DNA of 64,000 nucleotides from Drosophila miranda. Lineage: Eukaryota > Arthropoda > Insecta > Diptera > Drosophilidae. Positions within the stretch are counted from its first letter, which is position 1; every line of letters begins with the position of its first letter. Shown here piece after piece: positions 23,915 to 34,851 of the stretch. Below the pieces are notes generated by a model. It had not been told where the DNA came from, did no database searches, and was given only the letters and a program-made list of their open reading frames with translations. Location of the stretch: assembly GCF_003369915.1 (NCBI RefSeq), contig NW_022881614.1, positions 6,097,001 to 6,161,000 on the forward strand. The letters run 5' to 3'. A program made the translations under genes and the position numbers.

Positions 23915-26900
23915 TTTTTTCTTTTCTTTCAGCTTTCGTTTTCTTTTGCTATTTTGGCAAAAGACATTTCTTTCGTCCGCTATGGCAAAGGCAGAAAAAT
24001 TACTTGAATTTCATTTAACGCAACCAACTTTGTCACCGGCAGCACCCCACAGAGCCAAACAAAGCAAATGCGTTCAGTATGTTAATGTGTTTGCATAAAT
24101 TTGAAGCCCAAACAACAGCGATAGCAGGGAAAGTGAAAACATCGATCCGAGTTCCTGTACGTACATACACTGTACTCGCTGCTGTGGCAGTAGTGTTCCC
24201 CTTTCCTTGCAGTTGGGTGGAATCTGAGTTCACAGCATAGGTTCCCATATTCAAGTTGTATGAAGTTTCGCTTGTTATGGGTAGCATGGATAATGCTAGC
24301 GGGGGGCCATTAATCAAGCTAAACATACTCCACCAGTCGAATCACAGGTCACAGGCTACAGTTTCACATCACAATGGAATTGCTCCTCTCAGCAAATTGG
24401 ACTGTTGGTTGTTTTACCTGTGATGAGAGATATGAGGCATGGGAGAAAGCATAGTTGGGTTTCCTGCATCACCTGCAGACACTTAGCCATGACGGCGGCA
24501 AGCTTCTGAAAAAATGAGAAGGGAAAATGGAAAAGGGCGGTTGTGTCAAGGGTTAACTGCATGAGAATTTACGAGTATTTCCATTTCCCTCCAATGGTCC
24601 CTCCGTTCGTCGTAGTGCATTAGCCGTGTCGGACCCAAGCGGGTTGGGGGTGCCGAGGTGAGCCAACCCCAGAAACGGATTCAAACTTTGTAACCATCTC
24701 ATCCAGGTCGAGAAGTGCTGACCTGCTGTCCGACATAGATTTGAAAAAAGTTTTCTGGTTAGGTTTTTCTATTTCGGGACCTCTCTGTGTGACATTTATG
24801 AATACTTGGTACAAACAAGAACTTTCGAACTTTATAATCCGCCCCTCCCGGACGACCAATTGTTTATTTATTGTTAGATTGGCTTGCAACCTTGCAACCC
24901 AAGGGAAAACAAAACGGAAGCACGACACTCGGAAATAAAAAATTCATCCGCGTTTTCCATTTCGATTTTGGAGCCAAATTAAAGCAGGAATTCATGTGGC
25001 ATTTACTGTGACATTTACTCGGACTATGGCACTTCAAATCCCATATATCATCTGCCCTTATGCTGTGGAAAACAATTTGGGGAGAAACACATTTTGACTC
25101 TGGAAAATTGTATAGTTTTCCGAAAGAAAATGATATGGAAAATGGAATAGAATAGCATTCATAAATTCCGACGAAATTTTAAATACGATTAATTTAAAGC
25201 GAATGTCGATTGTGACTTTAAAAAATATTCCATACATTTCCTGTTTATCGGATGCCCTGCCGCTCTGTAAAGTGTTTTCTCTGTTCTACCGTCTGCCTCC
25301 TGCCTGGATGCACGGGTGTCAATTACTCTTGCTGCTGCTGTTGCCTGTGCCTCACCATCATGCCACGCTCCATGCCTCTCCATGCCGCTGGCTGTTGCCA
25401 GTGGATGTTGCTTTTGTGTTCTGCTGTCTGTTGATGTTTTGGCCTCGCCCTGAAGCAATTTTGATGGCTCATAAAATTCGAAATTAGAACTGGATGTGGT
25501 GCTGGATTTGCGACTACAAAAGCTATCCTCTCGCTATATGAGGAAGAACATTTTTATGCTCCGCCCTGCCCTGCCCGTAGTGGACCTGCCAAAAGTGGAT
25601 TTTCTTTTCCAGAATTAGTTGGTATTACATTTAAATGGCATATAATTTGTTAGCGCCATAATATTTATGCGAATTGTGGCCGTACACTTTTATTTATGTT
25701 CACTTTGCTGCTCCTCCTCCCCACATCCGCCCCGTACCGCCCGCCCCGGCACTTTCCTATTCAGCGGCATCTACATTCAGTCGCTAAATCCCCCAGCTGA
25801 CAATCAAAGCACAGTTCTTACAAATTGCGTTTAATTTAAGTCAAAGAAGGGGGAAGGGTATGACACTCTCTCTCCCTTTCACTTTGGCACAGGGAGGTAC
25901 ACCGTGGCGTATGCGCAATATTTTGCTGCCTGGCGAAACAATTATTTATTTTGTGTTTTATTCTGCCTTCTGCGTAGATGCGGAAATTTTTAATTGCCGC
26001 CTTAGCTGGAAAATTGGTGAAAAAGGACTTTACGTTGTTCTCCCAAAGCTTTTGTCGGGCACGTGGTCTAGAGTCCAGGGACATCCACATCCAGGTTTAA
26101 GAGTATTTCCTGGCAAAGAAACTGAGAAAAGCTCGTAATTCTCTTCCACGAAGCCCAAGAACCTGTGAAACGTGCGACCTTGAGCTGTTTGCAGCTTCTG
26201 AGGCAAGTAAATAATAAAAGAGATTCGCATAAATCACAGCAAATAATTAGCTTACTTTGTAGTAACCAAAAAAACATGCCCCAGGAAAGCTAGTTTCGGG
26301 ATACATTGTACAATCGTACAGTTCTCAATTTTATTTGGGAATTCTCGAATACGCCGGATGCATGTTGGGTCCCAATAGATACCATGCCTAACTGATGCTG
26401 ATTCTAGAGGGATTATACAGAGAATACACCACCACCTACTTTATACTAACGTCTGAGTTTATCAATCGCTTCTTCCATCTGATTCCATTAAAGGTTAACC
26501 ATTGGATTTTTCTCTTTCCATTTCAGTTTCCCATTGGTTTTGGTTTCGAATTGAAGTGAAAGGACAAAGCAAGTGGCCAAGAGCAAGGAGTAGGGGAAAT
26601 TGGAAATGGGCATCAAAGCCGCGACAACGGCGCCCGTTACTTCCGCTGGCCATGGGATGCGGATGATACGTCATGTTTTCGCTTTGGCCTTTGATGATTG
26701 AAAATTCCAACTGGCGAGACCAGAAGCTTACACAACCAGAGGCAGCGTAATCGACAACCACACAGCAGATCGCTGCCCAGCCAAAAGCAAAACCGATCAG
26801 CCAATCAAAGCGAGCCACAAAGGAACCGGCAAAACTATATACGGGTTCTCCTCTCTATTGACACTGAACCCGAGGCCCAGAGCAGAACGAATACAGTCAG

Positions 26901-26941
26901 CGCGCAAACAGCACCACGTACCTCGGTTCAGAGGCCACGGA
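23915..26941. other. host non-coding DNA upstream of the 26.9-kb gene
   Basis: No supported gene. The last few hundred bases before 26942 may hold the promoter and 5' UTR of the following gene, but I see no clear TATA box or initiator. Confidence 0.5.
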
Positions 26942-28726
26942 ATGAGCAGCAGTAGCAGTTGCAGGCGGAAAGCAGCAGAAAGGCAAAGGATGAGGATGCC
27001 GCAAACGTTTCAGCTGCTGCTGTGGATGGGGATGCTGATGCCATTGATGCTGTTGCAGTTGGGGCAAGGCCATGCGGCGACGGATCTAGAAGCCGCGACA
27101 GTCGCTGGAGCGCAGAGAACAGTAACAGCCGTTAGATCCCCCGGAATCGCCTCAAAGCGGAAGCGGAAACCCTGATGGCCGCATGCGACAGCTTCAACAT
27201 TCGCCACGGGCGCTCCCGCACCTCCCATATGCTGCACAACACAAACATCAACAGCGATGGGAACAGCAACAACAGTGGAACCAGTGGAAGTGGCAGCGCC
27301 AGCATCATCATGCGTCCCACTCTAGTCACGCCCACACAGCAGCCTGGGGCAGGTGGCACAACAAGCGCCCCAGTCACGCATAAAATACGCAAACTGCACA
27401 AGAAGAAAATCAACGAGAGCATTCGAAAGAGCGTGGACAAGAGCCTGGGTGTGCTCCATCCGGCCAAGAACCATCGCAGCCTTGCAGAGGCTGAACATCT
27501 ACAGGGACGTCCGACCTACGACGACGACACGGCCGCTCTAAGTGAGGTCATGGAATTGGCAGACGAGATTGATCTGGAGAATTCATTACAGTCGGCTTAC
27601 CAGAATGTTTTCGTTGGCCTGACTGCCACTACCACTCCCTCTCCCACGCCCCAGCCACCGCCGGCACCAACGCCCCCAGCAGCAGTTGGAGGCACCTCTG
27701 TCGCCAAGCCAACTCCGACACGTGGCACAGTCACAGGTGCAGCCGATGGAGCTCTGCAACTGCGGCAATTTGTGCGTGCCAACATTGATGATGCCAATTA
27801 CGCGGAGGATGAGGCGGCGATGGAAGACTTCCAAGAGGTGGAGGTGGATCTGGATGAGGATGAGGATGAGGAGGAGCCGTTATCGACTACTTCCATGCCG
27901 AAAATGGGAAAATTTGCGCCTCATCATGTGACCGCGAGTGCGACAAGGACACGTTTGCTGCCAGTGAACAGCAGCAGCTGGCAGGAGCCGCTGGATGGAG
28001 GAGGAGGCGTGGGCGACATTGAAGTCAGGAGACTCTAGAGAATCCGATTACCGTCTCGATGACTCGCATTCACGCAGTGAAAACGATGCCTTCAACAATG
28101 ACGATAATATCGTTGATGACGATGACGATGCCAACGACGACGTTGACGTTGACGAAGAGAACGCGGAGAAAAAGCAGTCATATGCCAGGTTGCCCTTTGA
28201 AGAGCTGCAGCTCCTCAATGACAGCGGCAGCAGCACCACAGAGTGGATGGACGACGGTAATCGCAATGCAAATGAAAACGACAACAGTCCTGGGGCCGAA
28301 GCCCGATCTCAGGCCAAGTAAGGCCAAGATGGAGGTGAAACAGATCCATTTCGGTGGTGAAGGGGAGTCCGATTCTGTGCTGGATACCTCAGAGGTAACG
28401 ATGAACGATGGCTATCCGCCGGAAGTGCAAATCGATGACAACACCAAGCAGCTGGTCATCGAGGATGTGGAGGGCAACGACGACGATACAGGCGGGGAGA
28501 ACATGGAGTCAAATCAGCTAACGGCGGACGTGATCAATGCCAGGGATAGCAAAATAGATTTGGTCTCCAAATTCCTGCAGTACATCGAGCAGCAGCATTT
28601 GATGGGCTCCAATTGTGTGGCCGGCACTTCCCTGAATCTCGGCGAGGGTGTGGTCGACCGGTATGCCCAGGACCGATTCCGTGTGGAGGCCGAGGTGGCC
28701 GTTAATCGCGCCAACATGTTGACCAG
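26942..28726 (+). CDS. first coding exon of a secreted or membrane protein, frameshifted
   Basis: Start ATG at 26942, or 26990/26996 where the Met directly precedes a hydrophobic signal peptide (FQLLLWMGMLMPLMLLQLG). The protein then has a basic/Gly-Ser region and a conserved-looking helix (HKIRKLHKKKINESIRKS). Pro/Thr-rich spacers and two strongly acidic tracts (DLDEDEDEEEP; runs of Asp near 28110-28150) follow. A compact, conserved-looking end contains SKFLQYIEQQHLMGSN and DRYAQDRFRVEAEVAVNRAN. The exon ends at a strong splice donor (CCAG/GTGAGC at 28726-28728, phase 2). The frame shifts by one base near 27140 (in a C5 run), near 28020-28035 and near 28300-28320; each flank is protein-like. 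No further exon is recognisable in the window, so either the next intron exceeds 35 kb or the gene is truncated. Product not recognised. Confidence 0.65.
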
Positions 28727-28933
28727 GTGAGCGAAAAGCCAAAGCGAAAGTTCTCTCTTCTCGTATTATTGTACACATGAGAAACTTTTCCAATCGAAAG
28801 TTTTCGACAGAGCGATGCCGCGTGCATATTGGAGAAATGGAAGCGGGAAATGGAGCTGCCATTAGGGATGTGGAAAAAGCAAGAACTCAACTCAATTTGG
28901 GCAAAAGATAGATCTGTGGAGTTTAGTATTAAT

Positions 28934-29443
28934 CTAGTTCTCTTCGCTGTCACTGCTCCCGACGCTATGATTTTCATACAAATCCTTTTCTGTTGGTTCC
29001 CTTGGAATATTGAAGATAAGCCGAATCTGTTCGGGAGTGTGGCCCTTGATCATGTTGGCCACCGTCTGGCAGGCGGAATTCATCAGTCCCCTAATGTCCA
29101 AGTAATTGGCGGCAATGATCAGCTCAAAGAGAGTGCCGTGATCGACCGTCGAGAAGAAGTCTGCATCCCACTCACAGATGGGATATTCCTCCATTTTCCC
29201 ATCCTTCTTATCTGCATCTTTCGCAGGAGGAACGTCATTCATATGGTATTTGGCCCAGGTCAGGATCATTTTCAGAATCGTTGAGTTCACATGGGGCACG
29301 GGTATGAGGGGATGGTCATGGTCCTCCTCGTGCTCCAGCCCGCAATCCTCCAGCATATTTTTAATGGTGCCCGAACATTTGGCAGTGTCGGCATCGGTGT
29401 CGAAAACAACACCATCGGAGGACTCCAACCTGACGAGGGGCAT
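28934..29443 (-). CDS. Skp1-family protein (SCF adaptor-like)
   Basis: This is an intact 169-codon ORF. The N-terminal BTB/POZ-like part starts PLVRLESSDGVVFDTDADTAKCSGTIKNML and contains VPHVNSTILKMILTWAKYH; the C-terminal Skp1 dimerisation part contains FELIIAANYLDIRGLMNSAC and TPEQIRLIFNIPREPTEKD. Skp1 links F-box proteins to Cullin-1 in SCF ubiquitin ligases. The canonical C-terminal tail (EEE..R.EN.W) is replaced by an acidic/Ser end (ENHSVGSSDSEEN) lacking the conserved Trp, so F-box binding could differ. It has no introns, like the rapidly evolving Skp retroduplicates (SkpB to SkpF) of Drosophila. It lies on the opposite strand within the presumed first intron of the upstream gene. Expression may be testis-biased, as for Drosophila Skp duplicates (inference). 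Confidence 0.9.
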   Translation of the reverse strand: MPLVRLESSDGVVFDTDADTAKCSGTIKNMLEDCGLEHEEDHDHPLIPVPHVNSTILKMILTWAKYHMNDVPPAKDADKKDGKMEEYPICEWDADFFSTVDHGTLFELIIAANYLDIRGLMNSACQTVANMIKGHTPEQIRLIFNIPREPTEKDLYENHSVGSSDSEEN

Positions 29444-30958
29444 GGCTCTCTTGAATTTTGAATTTTGAAAACTATTTTGTGTGTTGGCTTTTTGTGTTGA
29501 AATCTGAACGGTTCCACAAAGGTAAACGAAAAGGTTTTAGTCGATGGTGTCTTTTTCGATAACTGCACAAAAAATAACACAAAATATTCATATTGTTCGG
29601 CTTCTGAATACTTGTACGAGGGGTTCCTCCAATTTATGGTCCGATTTCATCTTCTTCATCGCTCGGCAAGTGTCTTTTGTCCACACTTATAATGTTGTCC
29701 TTGTTGTCAGGACAACTTTTTGCTCTCTGACTCAGCCTGCAATACTTATTTCTGATAAAAGTTCAATTACTTAGTTGAACAGCAGCAAAAAGTTTGTGCC
29801 AAGACTTTGATTTATCCAAAGAACGACCGCAACTGTGGTTATTCTCTCCCAATTTTCCAGCTGGCCAATGTGGGGCAGACAGTCTTCACTTCTTCCGTTT
29901 TTATTTTGTTCCCTGTCCATGTCCATTTCTGATTCAGTCATCGATTCGGCAGTAGCTGGCCAAGTGACAATCTCAAGAACATGTTAGTTCTCCTAGTGCC
30001 TCCTTCGAACCCTCCTGCCGAGTGTGGCAGCACCAGCAGCAGCAGGAAAGTTTCGCCCACAGTTTGTGCGTTCTTTTTCATAGATTGTGTTTCTTTCTTT
30101 CTTTCACTTTCCTTTCATTTTCTTTAGTCCATTTCTTAGTCCTCTAGCAGCCCTAAGAAGAACAATAAACACAAAGTTTCATCATTTGACGCATTTGTGG
30201 GTCCTGGTCAACAGTCTGTGCCAGAGTCCTGCTGCCTGCATATGTCTATAGTATCTATATCTATGTCACTGTGCTCTCCTCCATAAGGACATTAGACATT
30301 GAATTTATGTCTTTGTGAAGCGAAAAAAGAGCGTTTCAATGTTTTTTTTTTACATATTTACGTTTACCTCACGTCCTGTCGTTTTTACCTCACCCAAAAA
30401 GTTACAATTAACCAGGCCAAAAGCGACTTGACAAATTAAGTGAAAGCGAAGACAGAGGGCCACAGACAGAGAGTGGGGAGGAAACAAGGGCCAAGGTCAG
30501 GACCCTGCCTTGATCTGGGGAGCAATAAAACGTCAAATTCACACAGAAGATGGCTGTTAACGTCAAATGTTAATAAATTAAACTCTGTTCCAGGATTCGG
30601 ATTTAGGAACTGGGAACTGGGTTCGGGATAAACATTATTGCGTTTAGTGTTACATGTTTCGCATTTGTTTTCATTATTTTGGCTCGATATCGAATGTTGC
30701 CCCTGGGACTGCGCCCAGACTTCTGGTCAAACAGCAATCTCAAAGCCCAGTCCTTGGCTGTTTTATTCAGCCGTTTCGAACTCCTGGCCGTCATAAATTT
30801 GATGAAAGATACTCTGGAGCTGAGTCTGGAACGGATGGGAAGTCCCTTGGTCATAATTTCAAGAGTGTGGCAGGCAGGCAGCAGCTGTGCTAATCAGGGC
30901 TTGTTTTAATCAGTTTTTCCTTGTGTTAACATAATCAAGGGCAGCCGGAAAACTTTTA
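29444..30958. other. host non-coding DNA
   Basis: No supported gene. It may include the promoter of the Skp-like gene (minus strand, from about 29444 rightwards) and intron sequence of the 26.9-kb gene. Confidence 0.5.
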
Positions 30959-30971
30959 CTGTACCTAAAAG
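30959..30971 (+). repeat. left target-site duplication of the R1-clade element
   Basis: CTGTACCTAAAAG here is repeated exactly at 33631-33643. The 13-base length suits R1-clade target-primed insertion. Confidence 0.9.
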
Positions 30972-31400
30972 TTGCTTTTTGACTGCCACTCGAAGCAGAC
31001 GTGTTTTTCAAGCGGTCCGCTATACCGTCGTTCGAGTAAAGTAAAAAGAGATTTTTCCAAGTGGAAAATATATTAAAATTGCCGCGAGATCACGCGCTGT
31101 TCGACAGTGCAATCGCGTGTTAATTTGGTGAAAAAACAGAGCAGCTATTTGCAAATTAATATTTGTAAAATAAACGCTAAAAACAGCCACGTGCGGAACC
31201 TTAGTTCGTCTACAAGTGCGAATAGTTCGACAAGTCGGAATAGTTCGTCAGCACGTTCGAGTTCGAAGCTTTGGTTCGAAGCTTTGGCTTGAGTTCGGAG
31301 CTTTGCGGTTCGTGTCTCCGCTGAGACTTTTGGTTCGCGTCTCCACTAGTGCCTCTTAGCGTCGAGTCACGCCAATAGAGGGAGCCACAACTCGCCGGGT

Positions 31401-31679
31401 ATGGAAGTGGATACGGAGGCCGACGCCAGCGACACTAGCCTGGCTAGTGTAGGGGCGAGCTCGTCGTCGAGCGTTCCCGCCCGCAGGCGGAGTCGGCCGA
31501 AGTCCTCAGCCGCCAAAAAGGGAGCCAAAAAGATCGGGCTTGGGATTGGGATAGCCGGAGAGCTGCCGATCCCTGCCGAGAGATCGCCGCCACCATCGCT
31601 TCCCTTTGAGGAGGCTCCAGGCACCTCTGGCGCCGCCGCTGCCGCCACCGCCGCTGCCGCCGCTGGCCGCCGCTGGTAG
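31401..31679 (+). pseudogene. N-terminus of R1-clade ORF1
   Basis: The frame starts MEVDTEADASDTSLASVGAS, continues with Ser/Arg/Lys-rich sequence (PARRRSRPKSSAAKKGAKK), then an Ala repeat encoded by GCC triplets, and stops at 31679. An acidic then basic N-terminus is typical of ORF1 nucleic-acid-binding proteins of this clade. The zinc-knuckle C-terminus is missing because of the internal deletion. Confidence 0.6.
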
Positions 31680-31702
31680 GCTGGTCGCAACATGGCGCGA
31701 CT

Positions 31703-33190
31703 GTGCGGGTGTGCTCCTTCGCAACGAATGCACACATTGCCATCCCGATCGAGGCTCCACCGGCCCTCGAAGCTTTCGAGGTTGAAGCATGCGTCGCCAG
31801 GTTGAAGAGCAGACGCTCTCCCGGCATGGACGGCATCACAGGTGCCATTTGCAAGGCATTGTGGCGTGCCATCCCTCAGCACATGACAGCGATGTATTCC
31901 CGCTGCCTGGAGACAGGGTATTTCCCAACGGAATGGAAGCATCCTAGGGTGGTTCCACTCCTGAAGGGACCCGATAAGGACCGGACCGATCCTACCTCAT
32001 ATCGGGGTATCTGTCTTTTGCCAGTGCTGGGCAAAGTGCTTGAGGGCATCATGGTGAATCGTCTGAAGGACACCATTCCGGATGGCTGCAAATGGCAATT
32101 TGGCTTTCGCCAAGGACGTTGTGTGGATGGTGCTTGGAAACACGTCGTGAGTACTGTTTCGGCCAGCCGGTCGAAATACGTGCTCGGAGTCTTCGTGGAC
32201 TTCAAGGGAGCCTTCGACAACGTCGAGTGGAATGCTGCACTACGCCGCCTCCTTGAGCTGGGATGCCGAGAAGCAAGCTTGTGGGAAAGTTTCTTCTCCG
32301 GCCGGAGTGCGAGCATCGTCAGTAGGCATGGAGTAGCCACTGTTCCGGTGACACGAGGTTGCCCGCAGGGGTCCATAAGTGGTCCATTTATATGGAACAT
32401 CTTAATGGACGTGTTGCTCCAGCGCTTAGAGCCCCTTGGTGCGCTCAGCGCGTATGCTGACGACTTGCTCCTCCTCATCGAAGGGAATGCCCGATCAGAG
32501 CTCGAACAAAAAGGAGGTGAGTTAATGTCCATCGTAGGCGCTTGGGGAGTTGAAGTCGGCGTTGCCGTTTCAACTAGCAAGACGGCGATCATGCTGCTCA
32601 AAGGCATACTTAGACGGCCGCCAGTGGTACGGTTTGCTGGAGCAAGCCTGCCATATAAGCGCAAGTATCGGTACCTGGGCATCACGGTCGGCGAGCGGTT
32701 GAGTTTTCTCCCGCACATCACGGGCTTGCGTGATAAGCTGACCGGAGTCGCAGGGGCATTGTCGCGCGTACTGCGGGTTGACTGGGGACTCAGTCCCCGC
32801 GCAAAGCGGACAATATATGCCGGACTCATGGTGCCCTGCGCACTATTTGGTGCCTCGGTTTGGTCTGTCGTGACGACGACGCAAGTGGTTGCCAGGAGGC
32901 ATCTGCTTGCGTGCCAAAGGATCATCCTAATTGGATGCCTACCGGTATGCCGAACAGTGTCCACCATGGCGCTGCAAGTACTAGCTGGAGCCCCCCCGTT
33001 TGATCTGGTTGCCAGACGCCTGGCAATCAGCTTCAAACTAAAGCGTGACTACCCGCTGGAGGAGAGCGATTGGCTGTACGGCGAAGATTTGGCAAATCTT
33101 AGCTGGAAGCAGAAGATGGCGCGACTAGACGAAGGCCTGTTGTGCGAGTGGCAAAGCAGATGGGATGATGGTGACTCCCAGGTCGGGTGA
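31703..33190 (+). pseudogene. reverse transcriptase domain of R1-clade ORF2 (5' and 3' incomplete)
   Basis: About 495 codons carry RT motifs in order: SPGMDGITGAICKALW, TSYRGICLLPVLGKVLEGI, FGFRQGRCVDGAW, FVDFKGAFDNVEWN (first catalytic Asp, about residue 166), RGCPQGSISGPFIWNILMD (about 219) and AYADDLLLLIEG (about 250-262, the catalytic Asp pair), then YRYLGITVGERLSF. The endonuclease domain is absent. After 33190 the frame shifts (VTHRFIPNAGF continues in another frame to about 33264) and the C-terminal CCHC finger is not evident. GCPQGSISGPFIWN is characteristic of R1. All catalytic Asp residues are present, so the RT core itself decayed little. Confidence 0.85.
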
Positions 33191-33630
33191 CGCACCGCTT
33201 CATCCCGAACGCAGGCTTCGTTTACAGCGAACGAAGGTTTGGCTTCTCGATGGACTTGGAGTGAAGTACACGGATGGCGACTGGACCTTCTCCGATGTGA
33301 CAGCTTCTCAGGAGAGAATGCGGACTCTCGACGGGTTCGCCGGACTGGCGTTCTCCAGGCGACAGCAGCGGCTGAACGCGCAAGCGGCGCACGGGCTGGG
33401 TGGATTCCCTATCCAGGCCGGTCGGGGCTACCGGGTAGCCGGAAGAGTCGCTATGTACATAGCTATACATACCAGGTTCCTGCGTATGTAGCGGTGGTGC
33501 GTGATGGCGTGATATATGTATATATATCGCACTAATCGAGGCTAAGCTGCAAATAAACATTAGACGCCGTGGTTGAAATCCCTCCCTGAGGAACCGCCAC
33601 GTAAAATAAAGCTGAGAGATCAGATTCGTT

Positions 33631-33643
33631 CTGTACCTAAAAG
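33631..33643 (+). repeat. right target-site duplication of the R1-clade element
   Basis: CTGTACCTAAAAG, identical to 30959-30971. Confidence 0.9.
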
Positions 33644-34851
33644 GGAAATTGCGCTGAAAGAGAGAGAGAGAGAGAGAGATTGAGAGGGAGTTGGGGCAGC
33701 AAAGCATAGATACTAATTGAAGTTATTGTTTTGTGATACATTGTTATCGCTTTTCCTTCCTGCCTTCCGTTCTTTCACTGGTTTTTTGTGTGTATGTGTG
33801 TGTGTGGGTGTGTTGAGTATTTCCAGTTTACTTTGTTTCACAAACAAACAAAAGCAAGAATAACATTTAACGAAAACAAAGGCTACAAAACAGTAGCTGT
33901 AGCTGTAGCTTCAGGGGTATCCTGGAGGTCGAACAAGTGGCAGCACCGCATAGACGGCGAGGAGGGAGGTAGAGGAGGCAGGCAGGAAAAACAATATCAG
34001 TTCAAGTTGAAAATTACGAGCTTCAATTGTTTTCTTGCCTTGGACACTTTTCGTTAGTTTCCGTTCATCGGAGAGAACTTTTAAGAACTTAAATGTGTTG
34101 TAGTCTAGGTGAGACAATGCTGAATGAGTGGCAAAGTGGAGGAGACGAGCTTGGAGGTTGGGGAAACTAAGAAATTGAGTTTCCGGTTTCTTGTTCTTCG
34201 AACTCAAGAGAAGGATAGAGGATAGATAGACCGATGCCGCTTCATCTGCCGCTTCGTCTGGTGGTGGTGCTGGTGCTGGTACTGGGGCTGTGCCCCCCAG
34301 CGCTAAACTCTTTTGATACGAGACATTCCACTTGTCTTTCCGTCGCACGAGCATTTGTGCCATGATTTTGTTTATCACTTGAACTTTTGACAATAAACTT
34401 GGCAAATAATTGATTGCTTGTTCGTCGCTTGTTCATCGCTTGTATCATCATTTGCTTTTGTTGTTGTTGTCATACCAAAAGTTTTTTTTCTTCTTGTATT
34501 TCTGGGGAGTGGCATTTGATTTCACTTCATAGAAGCAATCGAAATTGAAATCTGCATAAGCGATGCACTTTTCAATTGCCAGCGGTAATGAAATACGACA
34601 ACAGCAAGGACACAAGTCAAGGCCCCACTTCCACTCCCACTCCGCACCCCCCACATCCCACAAGGCACATGCCACATCCTACCCCTAAGGAAGGTATTGG
34701 GCGAAATCGGTGTTTGTAGGGAGGCGGATCGAGGTTCAATTATCCAATGGCGAGGTGTATGTTCCAGTTTCAACTCCTAGCAGTCGTCACAGAAAGGAAA
34801 GGCCGATGGGTTTCGTTGTGTATATATATGTATATATTGTTCATGTAATTA
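33644..34851. other. host non-coding DNA with GA microsatellite
   Basis: It begins with a GA repeat (33658-33679) immediately after the target duplication, then a TG run at about 33788-33812. No supported gene. Confidence 0.5.

Larger units (their letters stand above)
30972..33630 (+). mobile_element. R1-clade non-LTR retrotransposon, internally deleted
   Basis: The element is bounded by a perfect 13-bp direct repeat. It has a ~430-base 5' UTR (30972-31400), an ORF1 start at 31401, an internal deletion at about 31680-31700 inside a GCC-rich Ala repeat, the RT part of ORF2, and a short 3' UTR ending AGATCAGATTCGTT with no poly(A). The 5' end appears complete, so the missing parts (ORF1 C-terminus, endonuclease, RT N-terminus) were lost by internal deletion rather than 5' truncation. 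R1 proper inserts in 28S rDNA; the flanks here are not rDNA, so this is a relative with other targets, or a stray insertion. Confidence 0.9.

Noticed and set aside
31876..33036. 386-codon minus-strand frame
   Set aside because: Antisense shadow of the R1-clade RT, which has all RT motifs on the plus strand.
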